Notes under the pieces: generated by a model
The model's input: the letters and a program-made list of their open reading frames with translations, nothing else
Databases searched by the model: none
What the model was told of the DNA's origin: nothing
Made by a program: the position numbers and the translations under genes
DNA from: an uncultured Campylobacter sp.
Lineage (GTDB): Bacteria; Campylobacterota; Campylobacteria; Campylobacterales; Campylobacteraceae
NCBI RefSeq assembly: GCF_938045205.1
Contig: NZ_CALIMY010000099.1
Span: 1-56,347 of the forward strand
DNA: 56,347 nt
Direction: 5' to 3'
Part shown: piece by piece, positions 1 through 8,817 of the stretch
Numbering within the stretch: the first letter of the stretch is position 1
How the letters are laid out: each line of letters begins with the position of its first letter

Positions 1-14
1 TTAGCTTTTTTCAT
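1..14 (-). CDS. 5' end of a divergent gene, product unknown (partial)
   Basis: Reading the minus strand from 14, an ATG is followed by Lys-Lys-Ala before the window ends. A GAGG Shine-Dalgarno lies about six bases upstream of that ATG. Met-Lys-Lys-Ala would suit the start of an exported protein, but four codons cannot identify a product. It would be divergent from the autotransporter gene, sharing the AT-rich 15-82 gap. Only the start site is supported. Confidence 0.35.
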
Positions 15-82
15 TTTTCACCTCAATGATATATAATTAAATAATTTTTTTATAAAAACCAAACCATAAAGAAAGGGATCGT

Positions 83-3000
83 ATGGGAAAGTTAAATTTC
101 AAAGGAGCCCATGTGCTGTCTGCGGCAGTATGCGCCGTGCTATTTGCAAACGTCTGCGAAGCGCAGTATATAGAGCGCGGCAAAATAGGCGATATAAAAA
201 GCTGGGAGACGGACGAATACAAAGCGTACTGGGGCCTAGACAGTATGAACGCGTCGGTAGCTTATGCTAAAGGCGCCACCGGCAAAGGAGTAAAACTCGG
301 CGTGGTCGATTCGGGTATGCTTCTAAGCCATCAAGAATTCGCAGGAGGCAGGGTTACGGGGACGACCGCGAAGGGCGAGTACTCCAAAGACGGCATGCGT
401 TACCCCGACGCGGAATTCGGCAACGCGCCCTTTAAACAAAAAGGCAGCGATGAAAAAGACAAGACAGACAAGGGCAAATTTAAAAAAGGTCAAAAATTTG
501 AAACTAACGGCGATTGGATAGCCGGGACGAACGACTCGCACGGCACGCACGTAGGAGGCACGATAGGGGCCAACCGCGACGGACGCGGCACGCACGGCGT
601 GGCATGGGAGTCGAGATTATACTCGGGAAATACAGGCGGAAACGACGGCATGACCTACGGCCCAAATCAAGACTACGGATACTTCTATGCCGTATATAAC
701 GAGCTTGCTAAATCGGGCGTAAGAGCGATAAATAATAGCTGGGGATCAAATAGAAGAGTAAATTCCTCCTATCCGGGCGCGGAAGGTTACAGCGGGATTC
801 CCGGTACGGCGGCTAATCCTACTAAGCCTAATCATCATCTATACCTCAAAGATATAGATACCGCTAAAAAAGCTTATTATCAATTCGTAGTGGACGGCCG
901 GAAAAGCTTCATAGATGCCGCATACGAAGTCGCTAAAAAATACAGAATAATCCAAGTCTTTACCGCTGGCAATAGAGACGGCATGGAAGAATCCTACACA
1001 AGGGCGATGCTGCCGTATTTTCGCCCCGACGTGGAAAAGCTATGGCTAAACGTAACGGGACAAACTGACGGCAATGCCCAAAGATTTAATACCGCGGGAG
1101 ATTCTAAATGGTGGACCATAGCAGCGCCTGGAGTAAAGATAAAATCCTCTATCGTAGATGTCAAAACAGGCAAGGCGGGATACGCTTCTTGGGGCGGCAC
1201 GTCTATGGCGGCACCTCACGTAACGGGAGCCTTGGGCGTCATAATGTCCAGATATAACTATATGACGAACGAGCAGGCACGAGATGTCTTACTAACAACG
1301 GCGAGACAGACGAAGTATTCGTTCAAAAAGAATGATACTAGCAAGCTTTCGGGCTGGACGAGCGAGCTTGGAGTGCCCGATAAAAGATGGGGCTGGGGCA
1401 TAGTAGATCTCGGCAAGGCGATGTTCGGACCGGGTCAGTTTCTAGGGAAATTCGACGTAAATATGGACGTAGATGACGTCTGGTCCAACGACATCTCTGA
1501 TAAGGCGATAAAATTTAGAAAGACCGAGGACGATGCGGATGCTGCGGCTTGGGCAGTGCGCAAAGCACAACTCGATGCTAAAGGCGGAAATTTAATCGCA
1601 GAAGAAAGAGCCGAATACAATGTAGAGCTAGCCAGAGAGCAAGCGCGAGCGCATAGAGCGGCGGAAGGCTATAAAGGAATGCTGATAAAAAGAGGCGGCG
1701 GCACGCTAACGCTTGCGGGCGATAACACCTACAGCGGCGATACGATCATAAAAGGCGGGCAGATCACGGCGCTAAATCAGTCTTTAAAAAACAGCAAGGT
1801 GACCGTAGAAAACGGCGGCGCCTTGAAGATCAAAAAGAGCCTAACCGTCCAAGAGGTCAAAACCGACGTATTCAATAAGCCGAAAGAATTCGTAAATAAA
1901 ACTAGAACCGCCACCTCAGATACCGTCACGGCGACGATAAAGCAAGGCGGCAGATACGTCGTATCGCACGCGGGTATAGTCGGCATGTCTTCGGCAGGAG
2001 CTACGAATTTGAACCTCACGTTTGAAAAAAATTCCATCGTAGATCTAGAAAATCCTCTTTTCGAAGATGCGCAAAAGATATATAAAGATCCTGCAAAATC
2101 AAAGAGATACTGGGTAGAAGGTAGCTTCAGAGGCTACGATCAGACAATTTTAAGAGAATACGCGTTTTTTGATTTAGTTAAAAATTTTAACGACTCCAAG
2201 CTAGAGTTCACCTTCAAAAAGGGCAGCGAGGGTATGGTGGATTTCGCAAAGGGTAAAAATCAAAAACTGATCGCCGCCGCAATAGAGGGCTCGAGCAATC
2301 AGCCCGCCCTAATGAGCGTTTTTAGAAGCAGACCTGCGGTGCGAACGAGCGATCTGTATAGAAATTTCATCTTTGCTACGCCGCAGCAGGCCTCCGGCAC
2401 GCTAAAAACGTTCGCGAACGAGGCAAATTTCATCGCGCAAAACGCCGCCGTGATCGATAACGTACTGATCCGAAACGCCGTCTTAAGCCGCAAAAGAAAT
2501 TTTAACGCGCTAAGCATAGATGAAGAGACGGGGATCAACTTCTGGGCGAATACCGCGGGAAACGTCATGAAATTTAGCTCGGATGAGGGAAGCGGAAATT
2601 TCAAATCTACCTCCGTGACGCAGCTCGTCGGCCTAGACGGCGCGCTGAGTGAAAACTTAAGACTGGGAGCCGTAGTGGGCGTGGGAAAAACCAAGACCAA
2701 GGAAGACGGCAGCATGGAGTTTGATCACACAAACAGACACGCGGGACTTTACGCGCAGGTGGGCTTAGAGACCGTTAAATTTGATCTAGGCGCCGTATAT
2801 ACGGACATAAAACGCAAAAAAACCGGCAGCTCCACGATAGTGCAACACACCGCTAATAATGGCGCTAAGAGCAACGAAAAGCTCATAAATATGTTTGCTA
2901 GCGCGACATACGGCGGCTTTAACGGCGAAAATTTTGAGATAAATCCGTATTTGGGCGTCTCTCGCATCTACGCTAGAACGGGCGGCATGAGCGAAAATGT

Positions 3001-3349
3001 GGGTCCGTTCGTGATGAGCACGGATAAAAAATCTAGAAACATGAATATCCTAACAGCGGGCATTAGTCCGAGCATGCCGTTTAAAATAGGCGGCATGAGT
3101 TCGTCCGCACAGCTCGATCTAGCCTACAATAGATTTTTCAGCGACACGAGACCGGGCGCGGGAGTGAATGTCGCAAACGCAGGATACGTGGATCTAGAGG
3201 GCAAAGAGCTTAGAGACTTCGTCACCGCGGGCGTGGGCGTAGAGACTATGATATTTAAAAACACGAGCCTTAGGCTATCGTACACCGGCGCGTTCGGAAA
3301 CGACGTGAAATCAAATAGCCTAAACGCCAAGATCGAGGTTTCGTTTTAA
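83..3349 (+). CDS. Autotransporter subtilisin-like serine protease (S8)
   Basis: A 1088-residue type V secreted protease: a subtilase passenger carried to the outer membrane by its own beta-barrel. A Sec signal occupies residues 1-27 (ending CEA-QY). The catalytic triad is visible as D76 (VVDSG), H153 (SHGTHVGG) and S374 (GGTSMAAPH), so it should be active. A Lys/Asp-rich insertion (about 115-140) separates Asp and His. A passenger-associated repeat (TLTLAGDNTYSGDT, near 542) leads into the stalk, and residues from about 815 form the autotransporter barrel, ending in the usual aromatic residue (EVSF). The start is supported by an AGAAAGGGA ribosome site. It stands alone, with a strong hairpin downstream. 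Known relatives mature surface proteins or cleave host proteins; the substrate cannot be read here. Confidence 0.93.
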   Translation: MGKLNFKGAHVLSAAVCAVLFANVCEAQYIERGKIGDIKSWETDEYKAYWGLDSMNASVAYAKGATGKGVKLGVVDSGMLLSHQEFAGGRVTGTTAKGEYSKDGMRYPDAEFGNAPFKQKGSDEKDKTDKGKFKKGQKFETNGDWIAGTNDSHGTHVGGTIGANRDGRGTHGVAWESRLYSGNTGGNDGMTYGPNQDYGYFYAVYNELAKSGVRAINNSWGSNRRVNSSYPGAEGYSGIPGTAANPTKPNHHLYLKDIDTAKKAYYQFVVDGRKSFIDAAYEVAKKYRIIQVFTAGNRDGMEESYTRAMLPYFRPDVEKLWLNVTGQTDGNAQRFNTAGDSKWWTIAAPGVKIKSSIVDVKTGKAGYASWGGTSMAAPHVTGALGVIMSRYNYMTNEQARDVLLTTARQTKYSFKKNDTSKLSGWTSELGVPDKRWGWGIVDLGKAMFGPGQFLGKFDVNMDVDDVWSNDISDKAIKFRKTEDDADAAAWAVRKAQLDAKGGNLIAEERAEYNVELAREQARAHRAAEGYKGMLIKRGGGTLTLAGDNTYSGDTIIKGGQITALNQSLKNSKVTVENGGALKIKKSLTVQEVKTDVFNKPKEFVNKTRTATSDTVTATIKQGGRYVVSHAGIVGMSSAGATNLNLTFEKNSIVDLENPLFEDAQKIYKDPAKSKRYWVEGSFRGYDQTILREYAFFDLVKNFNDSKLEFTFKKGSEGMVDFAKGKNQKLIAAAIEGSSNQPALMSVFRSRPAVRTSDLYRNFIFATPQQASGTLKTFANEANFIAQNAAVIDNVLIRNAVLSRKRNFNALSIDEETGINFWANTAGNVMKFSSDEGSGNFKSTSVTQLVGLDGALSENLRLGAVVGVGKTKTKEDGSMEFDHTNRHAGLYAQVGLETVKFDLGAVYTDIKRKKTGSSTIVQHTANNGAKSNEKLINMFASATYGGFNGENFEINPYLGVSRIYARTGGMSENVGPFVMSTDKKSRNMNILTAGISPSMPFKIGGMSSSAQLDLAYNRFFSDTRPGAGVNVANAGYVDLEGKELRDFVTAGVGVETMIFKNTSLRLSYTGAFGNDVKSNSLNAKIEVSF

Positions 3350-3373
3350 CCCGCTTCACTCGGCTGCAAAGCG

Positions 3374-3404
3374 GCGGGCTAGAGTAAAATTTACTTTAGC
3401 CCGC
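3374..3404 (+). terminator. Terminator hairpin after the autotransporter gene
   Basis: Arms at 3374-3388 and 3390-3404 form a long near-perfect inverted repeat: GCGGGCTA pairs exactly with TAGCCCGC and the inner bases pair except one G-T. It starts 24 bases after the stop codon. There is no long T run, so it may act as a stabilising or bidirectional stem. Confidence 0.6.
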
Positions 3405-3932
3405 GCGGCGCTTGAAATTTTAAAATTTAACCGCAGCAAAATACACATAAAATCGCTAAACTGCGATATTTGCGTAGCTAGAGAAAGGCGAAGAGCCTAT
3501 TTTAATGCAATCTCGACATAAATTATTTCTGCAAGACGAAGCGCCGAGCCCGTCAAGCGCTTTTGCGGACGGAGTGATCAAAAACATAGACAAGATAAAT
3601 TTAGCCGCATATCCTATCGCACAATGAGTTTTGAAATTTCACGGGGGCGAATTTCACTTTTAAAATGGCAATGTGAGCCAAAGCGGCAAAAATCGCAAAG
3701 ATAAGGCGCCCGCCGAAACCTTAAAAGCAGGTCCCGTAAAACTAAATTTTATTCTTTGCGAGCACATGCACGACCGACGCAAATAACGACACTTTTTGCA
3801 ACAATAAAATTCTAAATCTAGGCTTTTGTAGAGGAAAATTTTTAATTTTATTCGTATTAAAATTTAGGCTAGGAAAGCAATTTAACAGATGCTTTTAAAC
3901 ATCGTTGAATCTAAAGGGATTTTGAATACAAG
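3405..3932. other. Gene-poor spacer between autotransporter and tRNA cluster
   Basis: About 530 bases with no convincing gene. A 40-codon open frame (3505-3627) is followed in the same frame by two more stops and further readable codons to about 3785. This could be a decayed gene or chance. No recognisable domain was seen. Confidence 0.4.
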
Positions 3933-4007
3933 TGGCTCCGGATGCTGGATTCGAACCAGCGACCAAGCGGTTAACAGCCGCCTACTCTACCGCTGAGCTA
4001 ATCCGGA
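3933..4007 (-). tRNA. tRNA-Asn (GUU)
   Basis: The minus strand folds as a cloverleaf with acceptor TCCGGAT/ATCCGGA, T-loop GGTTCGAATCC and anticodon loop CTGTTAA, giving anticodon GUU. CCA is encoded. It is the last gene of the six-tRNA run. Confidence 0.95.
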
Positions 4008-4021
4008 ACGCGTAGAATGGA

Positions 4022-4107
4022 TGGTGCGGATGAAAGGACTTGAACCTTCATGCCGTGAGGCGCCAGATCCTAAGTCTGGTGTGTCTGCCAATTTCACCAC
4101 ATCCGCA
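4022..4107 (-). tRNA. tRNA-Leu (UAG)
   Basis: An 86-base class II tRNA on the minus strand with a long variable arm. Acceptor TGCGGATG pairs with CATCCGCA, the anticodon loop CTTAGGA gives UAG, and CCA is encoded. Confidence 0.95.
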
Positions 4108-4155
4108 AAAAAGAAAGCGCATATTAGCCAAAAAGCTCTTAATATGAGCTTAATA

Positions 4156-4232
4156 TGGTACGCCCAAGAGGATTCGAACCTCTGGCCTACGGCTTAGAAG
4201 GCCGTTGCTCTATCCAACTGAGCTATGAGCGC
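4156..4232 (-). tRNA. tRNA-Arg (UCU)
   Basis: A 77-base cloverleaf on the minus strand. The anticodon stem ACGGC/GCCGT encloses CTTCTAA, giving UCU, which reads AGA/AGG. CCA is encoded. It is adjacent to a second arginine tRNA. Confidence 0.95.
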
Positions 4233-4247
4233 AAAATATCAAATCAG

Positions 4248-4324
4248 TGGTACGCTCGAAAGGAGTCGAACCTTCAACCTACAGATCCGAAGTCTGTTGC
4301 TCTATCCAATTGAGCTACGAGCGC
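4248..4324 (-). tRNA. tRNA-Arg (UCG)
   Basis: A 77-base cloverleaf on the minus strand. The anticodon stem ACAGA/TCTGT encloses CTTCGGA, giving UCG. Its acceptor and D arms resemble those of the neighbouring tRNA-Arg(UCU), which suggests an old duplication. CCA is encoded. Confidence 0.95.
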
Positions 4325-4330
4325 ATAAAG

Positions 4331-4408
4331 TGGGGTGAGTTGTGGGAATCGAACCCACGACCCTCAGGACCACAATCTGATGCTCTAACCTACTGAGCTA
4401 AACTCACC
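4331..4408 (-). tRNA. tRNA-His (GUG)
   Basis: A cloverleaf on the minus strand with acceptor GGTGAGT/ACTCACC and anticodon loop TTGTGGT, giving GUG. CCA is encoded. It lies six bases from the neighbouring tRNA-Arg. Confidence 0.95.
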
Positions 4409-4412
4409 ACAA

Positions 4413-4489
<77 letters not shown>

Positions 4490-4518
4490 TAGATTTTCGT
4501 GGATTGAATGAAAAGCGT

Positions 4519-4524
4519 ATTATA
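4519..4524 (-). promoter_or_regulatory. -10 box for the tRNA cluster
   Basis: TATAAT on the minus strand inside an AT-only run (4518-4535), about 30 bases before tRNA-Pro. The spacing suits a transcript beginning near 4511 and reading all six tRNAs. No clear -35 box, as is normal in Campylobacter. Confidence 0.6.
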
Positions 4525-4563
4525 TATATTTTTTCTTAAATTCCGCTTTTTGCGGCTTTAAAT

Positions 4564-5193
4564 TTAATGAAATTTAACAAGTCGCATCTGTTTTTCTAAA
4601 TTTTTCAACAAAATTTGCATCAGCGCCAGTCCCTTCGTGCGGTGCGAAATTTCAAATTTCACCGCAGCGGGCAGCTCCCCGATCGTGCGGTCAAATCCGC
4701 GCGGAATAAACATAAAATCGTATCCGAATCCGTTTTGCCCCCGCTGCTGCGTTATCGCCGTGCCGTGCATGAAGCCGTGCGTACAAAACTCGCCCAGAGC
4801 GCATTTTAGCGCGATCGCCGCCGTGTAATGCGCGGGCGAGGAGTCTAAGCTTAAAGCTCTCAGCTCGCTTGCCAATTTATCGCGGTTGCTCGCATCCGTT
4901 GCACCCGCTCCACTAAAGCGCGCCGAAAATATCCCCGGAGCCCCGCCCAGCGCGTCTACGCAGATACCGCTATCATCGCTTAGCACAAAAAATTCGCTCT
5001 GCAAATTTTTACTTTTTAGCGCTTCATACACGGCGCGGGCCTTAATCAGCGCGTTTTGTTTGAAGCTCGTGCCGCACTCGTCGATCTCAAAAGGATCGAG
5101 CACCTCGCCGAGCGCACACACGTCGTATCCCGTGAAAAATTCTTTTATCTCTTTTACTTTATTTTTGTTGCTCGTCGCAAGTAAAATTTTCAT
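4564..5193 (-). CDS. rdgB: dITP/XTP pyrophosphatase, Ham1/RdgB family
   Basis: Hydrolyses non-canonical purine nucleoside triphosphates (dITP, XTP) to monophosphates, keeping deaminated bases out of DNA. At 209 residues it has normal family length. The N-terminal ATSNKNKVKEI motif is the phosphate-binding loop, and SDDSGICVDALGG with GIFSARFSG carries the acidic metal and base-recognition residues; SHRTKGLAL near the C-terminus is also typical. A TGGAGC-free but AAGGAG-containing leader precedes the ATG. It points into the tRNA cluster, which has its own promoter. The DNA-deoxyinosine glycosylase-type gene near 8.1 kb acts on the same lesion after incorporation. Confidence 0.93.
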   Translation of the reverse strand: MKILLATSNKNKVKEIKEFFTGYDVCALGEVLDPFEIDECGTSFKQNALIKARAVYEALKSKNLQSEFFVLSDDSGICVDALGGAPGIFSARFSGAGATDASNRDKLASELRALSLDSSPAHYTAAIALKCALGEFCTHGFMHGTAITQQRGQNGFGYDFMFIPRGFDRTIGELPAAVKFEISHRTKGLALMQILLKNLEKQMRLVKFH

Positions 5194-5257
5194 CCTCGCT
5201 CCTTAAATTTAAGCCGCCATTTTACCCAAAATCAAAGAATTCGTTACGATTTTTGGC

Positions 5258-5263
5258 TATAAT
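5258..5263 (+). promoter_or_regulatory. -10 box for the exporter-moeA transcript
   Basis: A perfect TATAAT (context GGCTATAATCG) 36 bases upstream of the likely ATG at 5299. It lies in the divergent gap between rdgB and the exporter gene. Confidence 0.6.
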
Positions 5264-5298
5264 CGGCGCAAATTTCATATTATTTGAGGTCTAAGATT

Positions 5299-6597
5299 AT
5301 GCTAAAAAGCGTCCTTCCGCTTAGTTTTATCATCGCTACGAGGTTTTTTGGATTATTTATTTTGCTGCCCGTGCTTAGCCTGTATGCATTGAGCTTGCAC
5401 GGCGCAAACGAAAGTCTAGTGGGGCTACTTTTTGGAATTTATGCGATTATGCAAGTGATTTTGCAAACGCCATTTGGAGTGCTAAGCGATAAGATCGGAC
5501 GTAAGAAAACCCTTGCTATAGGGCTGGCGCTTTTTATCGTGGGCGCTTGCGTTTGCGCGGCGAGTGAGAGCATTTATACGATGATTTTTGGGCGCTTTTT
5601 GCAAGGCTGCGGTGCTGTAGGAGCCGTAGCTACCGCACTAATTAGCGATTTTACGCGAGAGGAAGAGCGCGGTAAGGCGATGGCGGTAATGGGCGCGATG
5701 ATAGGCGTGAGCTTTGGCGTAGCAATGATTTTAAGTCCGCTTTTAAGCGCCAAATTTGGACTTGCCAGCCTATTTCATCTAAGTTCGGCGCTTACGCTTT
5801 TATGTTTGATGCTGCTTTTTTTCGTAGTACCTACCGAACCGCATATCCGCTCCCTGCGCCAAAAGGTCCCGCTCGGCTCACTTTTGAGTGACAAAAATTT
5901 AATGCTTATGAATTTAACGAATTTTTTTCAAAAAGCTTTCATGACGGCAGCGTTTTTTCTAATTCCAATTTTGCTCGTGCAAAAATTCGGACTTTCCAAA
6001 AGTGATTTGACTAAAATTTATGCTCTAGGCGCGGTCTTTGGCTTTACTGCGATGGGTGCGAGCGGTGCTTTAGGCGAAAAGCGCGCGCTAGCTAAGCAAA
6101 TTCTACTTATCGGCATTTGCTTTTTCATCGCTTCGTATTTGATTTTTGCGTTTGCTAGCGGGGCGAGCGCTTTCGTGGTGGGTGTGATGCTCTTTTTCGT
6201 GGGATTTAACGCGCATGAGCCCATTATGCAAAGCCTTGCGTCCAAATTTGCCAAAGTCGCTCAAAAAGGCGCCGCACTTGGGATTTTTAATTCATTCGGA
6301 TTTTTTGGCAGTTTTTTGGGTGGGCTATGCGGTGGCGCACTTTTTGGCAAAATTGGCATCGAAGCGCTAGGCATTGGAGTCGCGGTTTTGGGTGTGATCT
6401 GGCTTGTGCTGCTTTCTAGGCTGAGCGATCCGAAACTTTTTAAGAATTTATACTTTCCTAAAGACGGTGATTTTTCCGCACTACAGGGCGTCAAGGGCAT
6501 TATTGAAATTTACGAGACCGATAGCGAACTCGTTGTGAAATTTAACTCGAAACTGATAGATGAAGATCAAATTTATAAAATCGTAGGAGGCAAATGA
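5299..6597 (+). CDS. MFS transporter with C-terminal YajR-like domain
   Basis: An inner-membrane drug:H+ antiporter-like protein of about 432 residues with twelve predicted helices. The cytoplasmic loop GVLSDKIGRKK is MFS motif A. After the last helix, about 60 residues (from RLSDPKLFKNLYF) form a soluble alpha/beta module like the YAM domain of E. coli YajR. I take ATG 5299 because GAGG at 5286-5289 is correctly spaced; an in-frame TTG at 5284 is less likely. Its TGA overlaps the moeA ATG (ATGA), so the two are translationally coupled, but a molybdenum link is not implied by sequence. The substrate is unknown. Confidence 0.85.
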   Translation: MLKSVLPLSFIIATRFFGLFILLPVLSLYALSLHGANESLVGLLFGIYAIMQVILQTPFGVLSDKIGRKKTLAIGLALFIVGACVCAASESIYTMIFGRFLQGCGAVGAVATALISDFTREEERGKAMAVMGAMIGVSFGVAMILSPLLSAKFGLASLFHLSSALTLLCLMLLFFVVPTEPHIRSLRQKVPLGSLLSDKNLMLMNLTNFFQKAFMTAAFFLIPILLVQKFGLSKSDLTKIYALGAVFGFTAMGASGALGEKRALAKQILLIGICFFIASYLIFAFASGASAFVVGVMLFFVGFNAHEPIMQSLASKFAKVAQKGAALGIFNSFGFFGSFLGGLCGGALFGKIGIEALGIGVAVLGVIWLVLLSRLSDPKLFKNLYFPKDGDFSALQGVKGIIEIYETDSELVVKFNSKLIDEDQIYKIVGGK

Positions 6598-7805
6598 TGG
6601 AATTTGAAAAATTTGAAAGCGCGATGGAGCGCTTCGCAAAGACGGTGCAAAAGTCTTCGCGCATCGAAAAAGTCGCGATCACGCAGGCGCTGGGACGTAT
6701 TTTAGCAAGTGACGTCGCAGCGCCTTTTAGCACCCCGCGTCGCCCGACCGCCGCGATGGACGGATACGCGCTAAAGGGCGCGGATCTAAGCGAGGGGGCG
6801 AAATTTAAGATCGTCGGCACGACGCCTGCAGGCAAGATGCCTGGCGCCGCAGCAAAGGCGGGCGAGTGCGTCAAAACCTTCACGGGCGGGCTAATGTGCG
6901 AGGGTAGCGACACGCTTCTGCCGATCGAAAACGTGCAGGTACAAGCAGGCGGTATTATCGTCACAAAGCCCGTTTCCGCAGGCTTTGCCGTGCGCGCGGC
7001 GGGCGAGAGCTACCGCGAGGGCGAGCTTTTGCTTAGAAGTGGCACGAAGCTCGGCTTTTCGCAGATCGCGCTGCTAGCCGAGCTAGGGCTATTTCACATA
7101 AGCGTATTCATCCGCCCAAAAGTAGCGATCCTAGCCACCGGCAGCGAGATCAAGGATCTGGGCGAAAAACTCGAAAACGACGCTCAAATTTACAGCTCCA
7201 ACCACATCGCGCTTGCAAATTTAGTAACGCAGCTAGGCTGCGAAGCGATGATAATGCCTCTAGTACGCGATGACGAAAAAGAGCTAGAAGGCGCGATCTT
7301 ATCGGCTTTACAGAGCGCCGATATACTTCTAACTAGCGGCGGAGTGAGCGTCGGAGACTACGACTTCGTGCAAAGCACGCTGCAATCAAAATTTGAGCTC
7401 ATCGTAAAGGGCGCGGCGATCAAACCGGGCCGCCACGTGCGCGTAGCCAAAACTGGCGAAAAATATATCTTCGCATTCCCCGGCTTCCCGCTCTCGGCGC
7501 TCATTACGTGCATTTTGTTCCTGCGCGTATTTTTGCAAAAATCCTTCGGCGTGCACGAAAACACCGAATTTAGCGCAATCTTAGATCACGACTACGTAAA
7601 AAAGACGCCGTGGCTTGAGTTTATGCCCGCCGTCTTGCAAAACAGAGACGGGCGGCTTTTTGTTAGCCTGCAAAGCAAAAAGCAAGGCTCCAGCGCGATT
7701 TTGAACAATTTAGACGACGATAGCGTCCTGCTCGTCGCGCCGCTCGAGGTCAAAGAGCTCAAAAAAGGCGAGCTCGTGCGCGTAATCTCGGTACCTAAAA
7801 TTTAG
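6594..7805 (+). CDS. moeA: Molybdopterin molybdenumtransferase MoeA
   Basis: Inserts molybdate into adenylylated molybdopterin, the last common step of molybdenum cofactor synthesis, in the cytoplasm. The 403-residue length is normal. RRPTAAMDGYAL near residue 44 is the conserved N-terminal motif, and LLTSGGVSVGDYDFV is the MoCF-binding signature; the C-terminal domain IV follows. An ATGATG start overlaps the exporter stop, with GGAGG eight bases upstream in the preceding gene. Molybdoenzymes such as formate dehydrogenase or Nap are expected elsewhere in the genome; none is in this window. Confidence 0.95.
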   Translation: MMEFEKFESAMERFAKTVQKSSRIEKVAITQALGRILASDVAAPFSTPRRPTAAMDGYALKGADLSEGAKFKIVGTTPAGKMPGAAAKAGECVKTFTGGLMCEGSDTLLPIENVQVQAGGIIVTKPVSAGFAVRAAGESYREGELLLRSGTKLGFSQIALLAELGLFHISVFIRPKVAILATGSEIKDLGEKLENDAQIYSSNHIALANLVTQLGCEAMIMPLVRDDEKELEGAILSALQSADILLTSGGVSVGDYDFVQSTLQSKFELIVKGAAIKPGRHVRVAKTGEKYIFAFPGFPLSALITCILFLRVFLQKSFGVHENTEFSAILDHDYVKKTPWLEFMPAVLQNRDGRLFVSLQSKKQGSSAILNNLDDDSVLLVAPLEVKELKKGELVRVISVPKI

Positions 7806-7966
7806 CGCGCAGCGGTTCGAAGGCGATTGCAGCGGCAGATGGAATTTTAACTGCCGCGAGGGTTAAAATTTTGCCGCTGCGAGGCGTTAAATTTAGCCAC
7901 AAAGGTCTGCTTCGAGGTTTAAAAAGTTGAAATTTAGACCCAAACGCGCGCCGTAGCAGGCTGATC

Positions 7967-8012
7967 AAAATTTTACCGCACGCCGCTATACAGCGAGTGC
8001 GGTAAAATTTTT
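7967..8012 (+). terminator. Perfect 15-bp inverted repeat after moeA
   Basis: Arms 7967-7981 and 7997-8011 are exact reverse complements (AAAATTTTACCGCAC and its complement) around a 15-base loop. The right arm ends in TTTTT. This is probably the terminator of the exporter-moeA transcript, active in either direction. The rest of 7806-8145 is gene-free. Confidence 0.6.
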
Positions 8013-8149
8013 GCCGCCGCGCAACTTCAGCTCCAAGCTACTTCGCGGACGAAATTGCGAAATTTACGAGAGATAAAGCGAAAATGAAAGATAAATTTTA
8101 TGACGCTCCGGCGGGCGTTTTCGGCGAATACAAAGCAGGCGTAAAATGA
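8003..8149 (+). pseudogene. Possible gene remnant ahead of the glycosylase gene
   Basis: Between a stop at 8003 and TGA at 8147-8149 one frame reads about 47 codons with protein-like composition (SYFADEIAKFT, then MKDKFYDAPAGVFGEYKAG). The TGA overlaps the next ATG (AAATGAG). An ATG at 8083 would give only 21 residues. It could be the decayed tail of a lost upstream gene or a short coupled leader. No homology is claimed. Confidence 0.3.
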
Positions 8150-8658
8150 GCCAAACCCACCCTTTTAAGCCGATTTTCGATGAGAATTCTAAAATTTTAA
8201 TCCTCGGCTCTTTTCCCTCCGTCGTTTCTCGCAAACTGGGCTTTTACTACGCAAATCCGCAAAATCGCTTCTGGCGCGTGCTGGCGCAAATTTTAAACGC
8301 GCCGCCGCCTACGAGCACGGAGGAAAAGATAAAATTCCTGCTCGCCCGCGGCATCGCCGTCTATGACGCGGCGATCTGCTGCGAGATAAAGGGCTCGAGC
8401 GACGCCAAAATGACCGCCGTCGTGCCAGCAAATTTGGAGCCGATCTTTAGCGGCGCACGCATCGTGCAAGTGTTCGCAAACGGCGGCAAGGCGCATGAAA
8501 TCTGCGAAAAACATCTAAAAACTCAAATTTTAAACGCAACGGGCAGAGAGCCGATCAAGCTGCCATCCACAAGCCCCGCAAACGCAAATTTTAGTTTTGA
8601 AAGGCTAGTGCGCGAATGGACGATCGTCGCGGATGTGTTAAAGCGCGCCGAAATTTAG
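8146..8658 (+). CDS. DNA-deoxyinosine glycosylase-type UDG superfamily protein
   Basis: A 170-residue single-domain member of the uracil-DNA glycosylase superfamily, most like the hypoxanthine-DNA glycosylase group. It would remove deaminated adenine from DNA in the cytoplasm. The signature segment is ILGSFPSVVSRKLGFYYANP followed by QNRFWRVL; LPSTSPANA near residue 145 matches the family's C-terminal loop. Its start overlaps the stop of an upstream fragment. Together with rdgB it covers both pool clean-up and base removal for inosine. Substrate assignment rests on family resemblance. Confidence 0.8.
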   Translation: MSQTHPFKPIFDENSKILILGSFPSVVSRKLGFYYANPQNRFWRVLAQILNAPPPTSTEEKIKFLLARGIAVYDAAICCEIKGSSDAKMTAVVPANLEPIFSGARIVQVFANGGKAHEICEKHLKTQILNATGREPIKLPSTSPANANFSFERLVREWTIVADVLKRAEI

Positions 8659-8817
8659 CGCCCAGCTCCGTTAAACAGCGCGCGATAAGCTTACGTGCAC
8701 GGCGCGCGTCCAGCGCCATAGACCAAATCCACAGCCTAAATTCCGCGAGGATTTATCTAAAATTTAGCTTCAAATTTTAAAATTCTTCAAATTTAACCGA
8801 GCCAAAGGAAGCAAAAT

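Noticed and set aside
3505..3627. 40-residue plus-strand gene
   Set aside because: Two further in-frame stops and readable sequence after them look like chance or decay; no domain seen.
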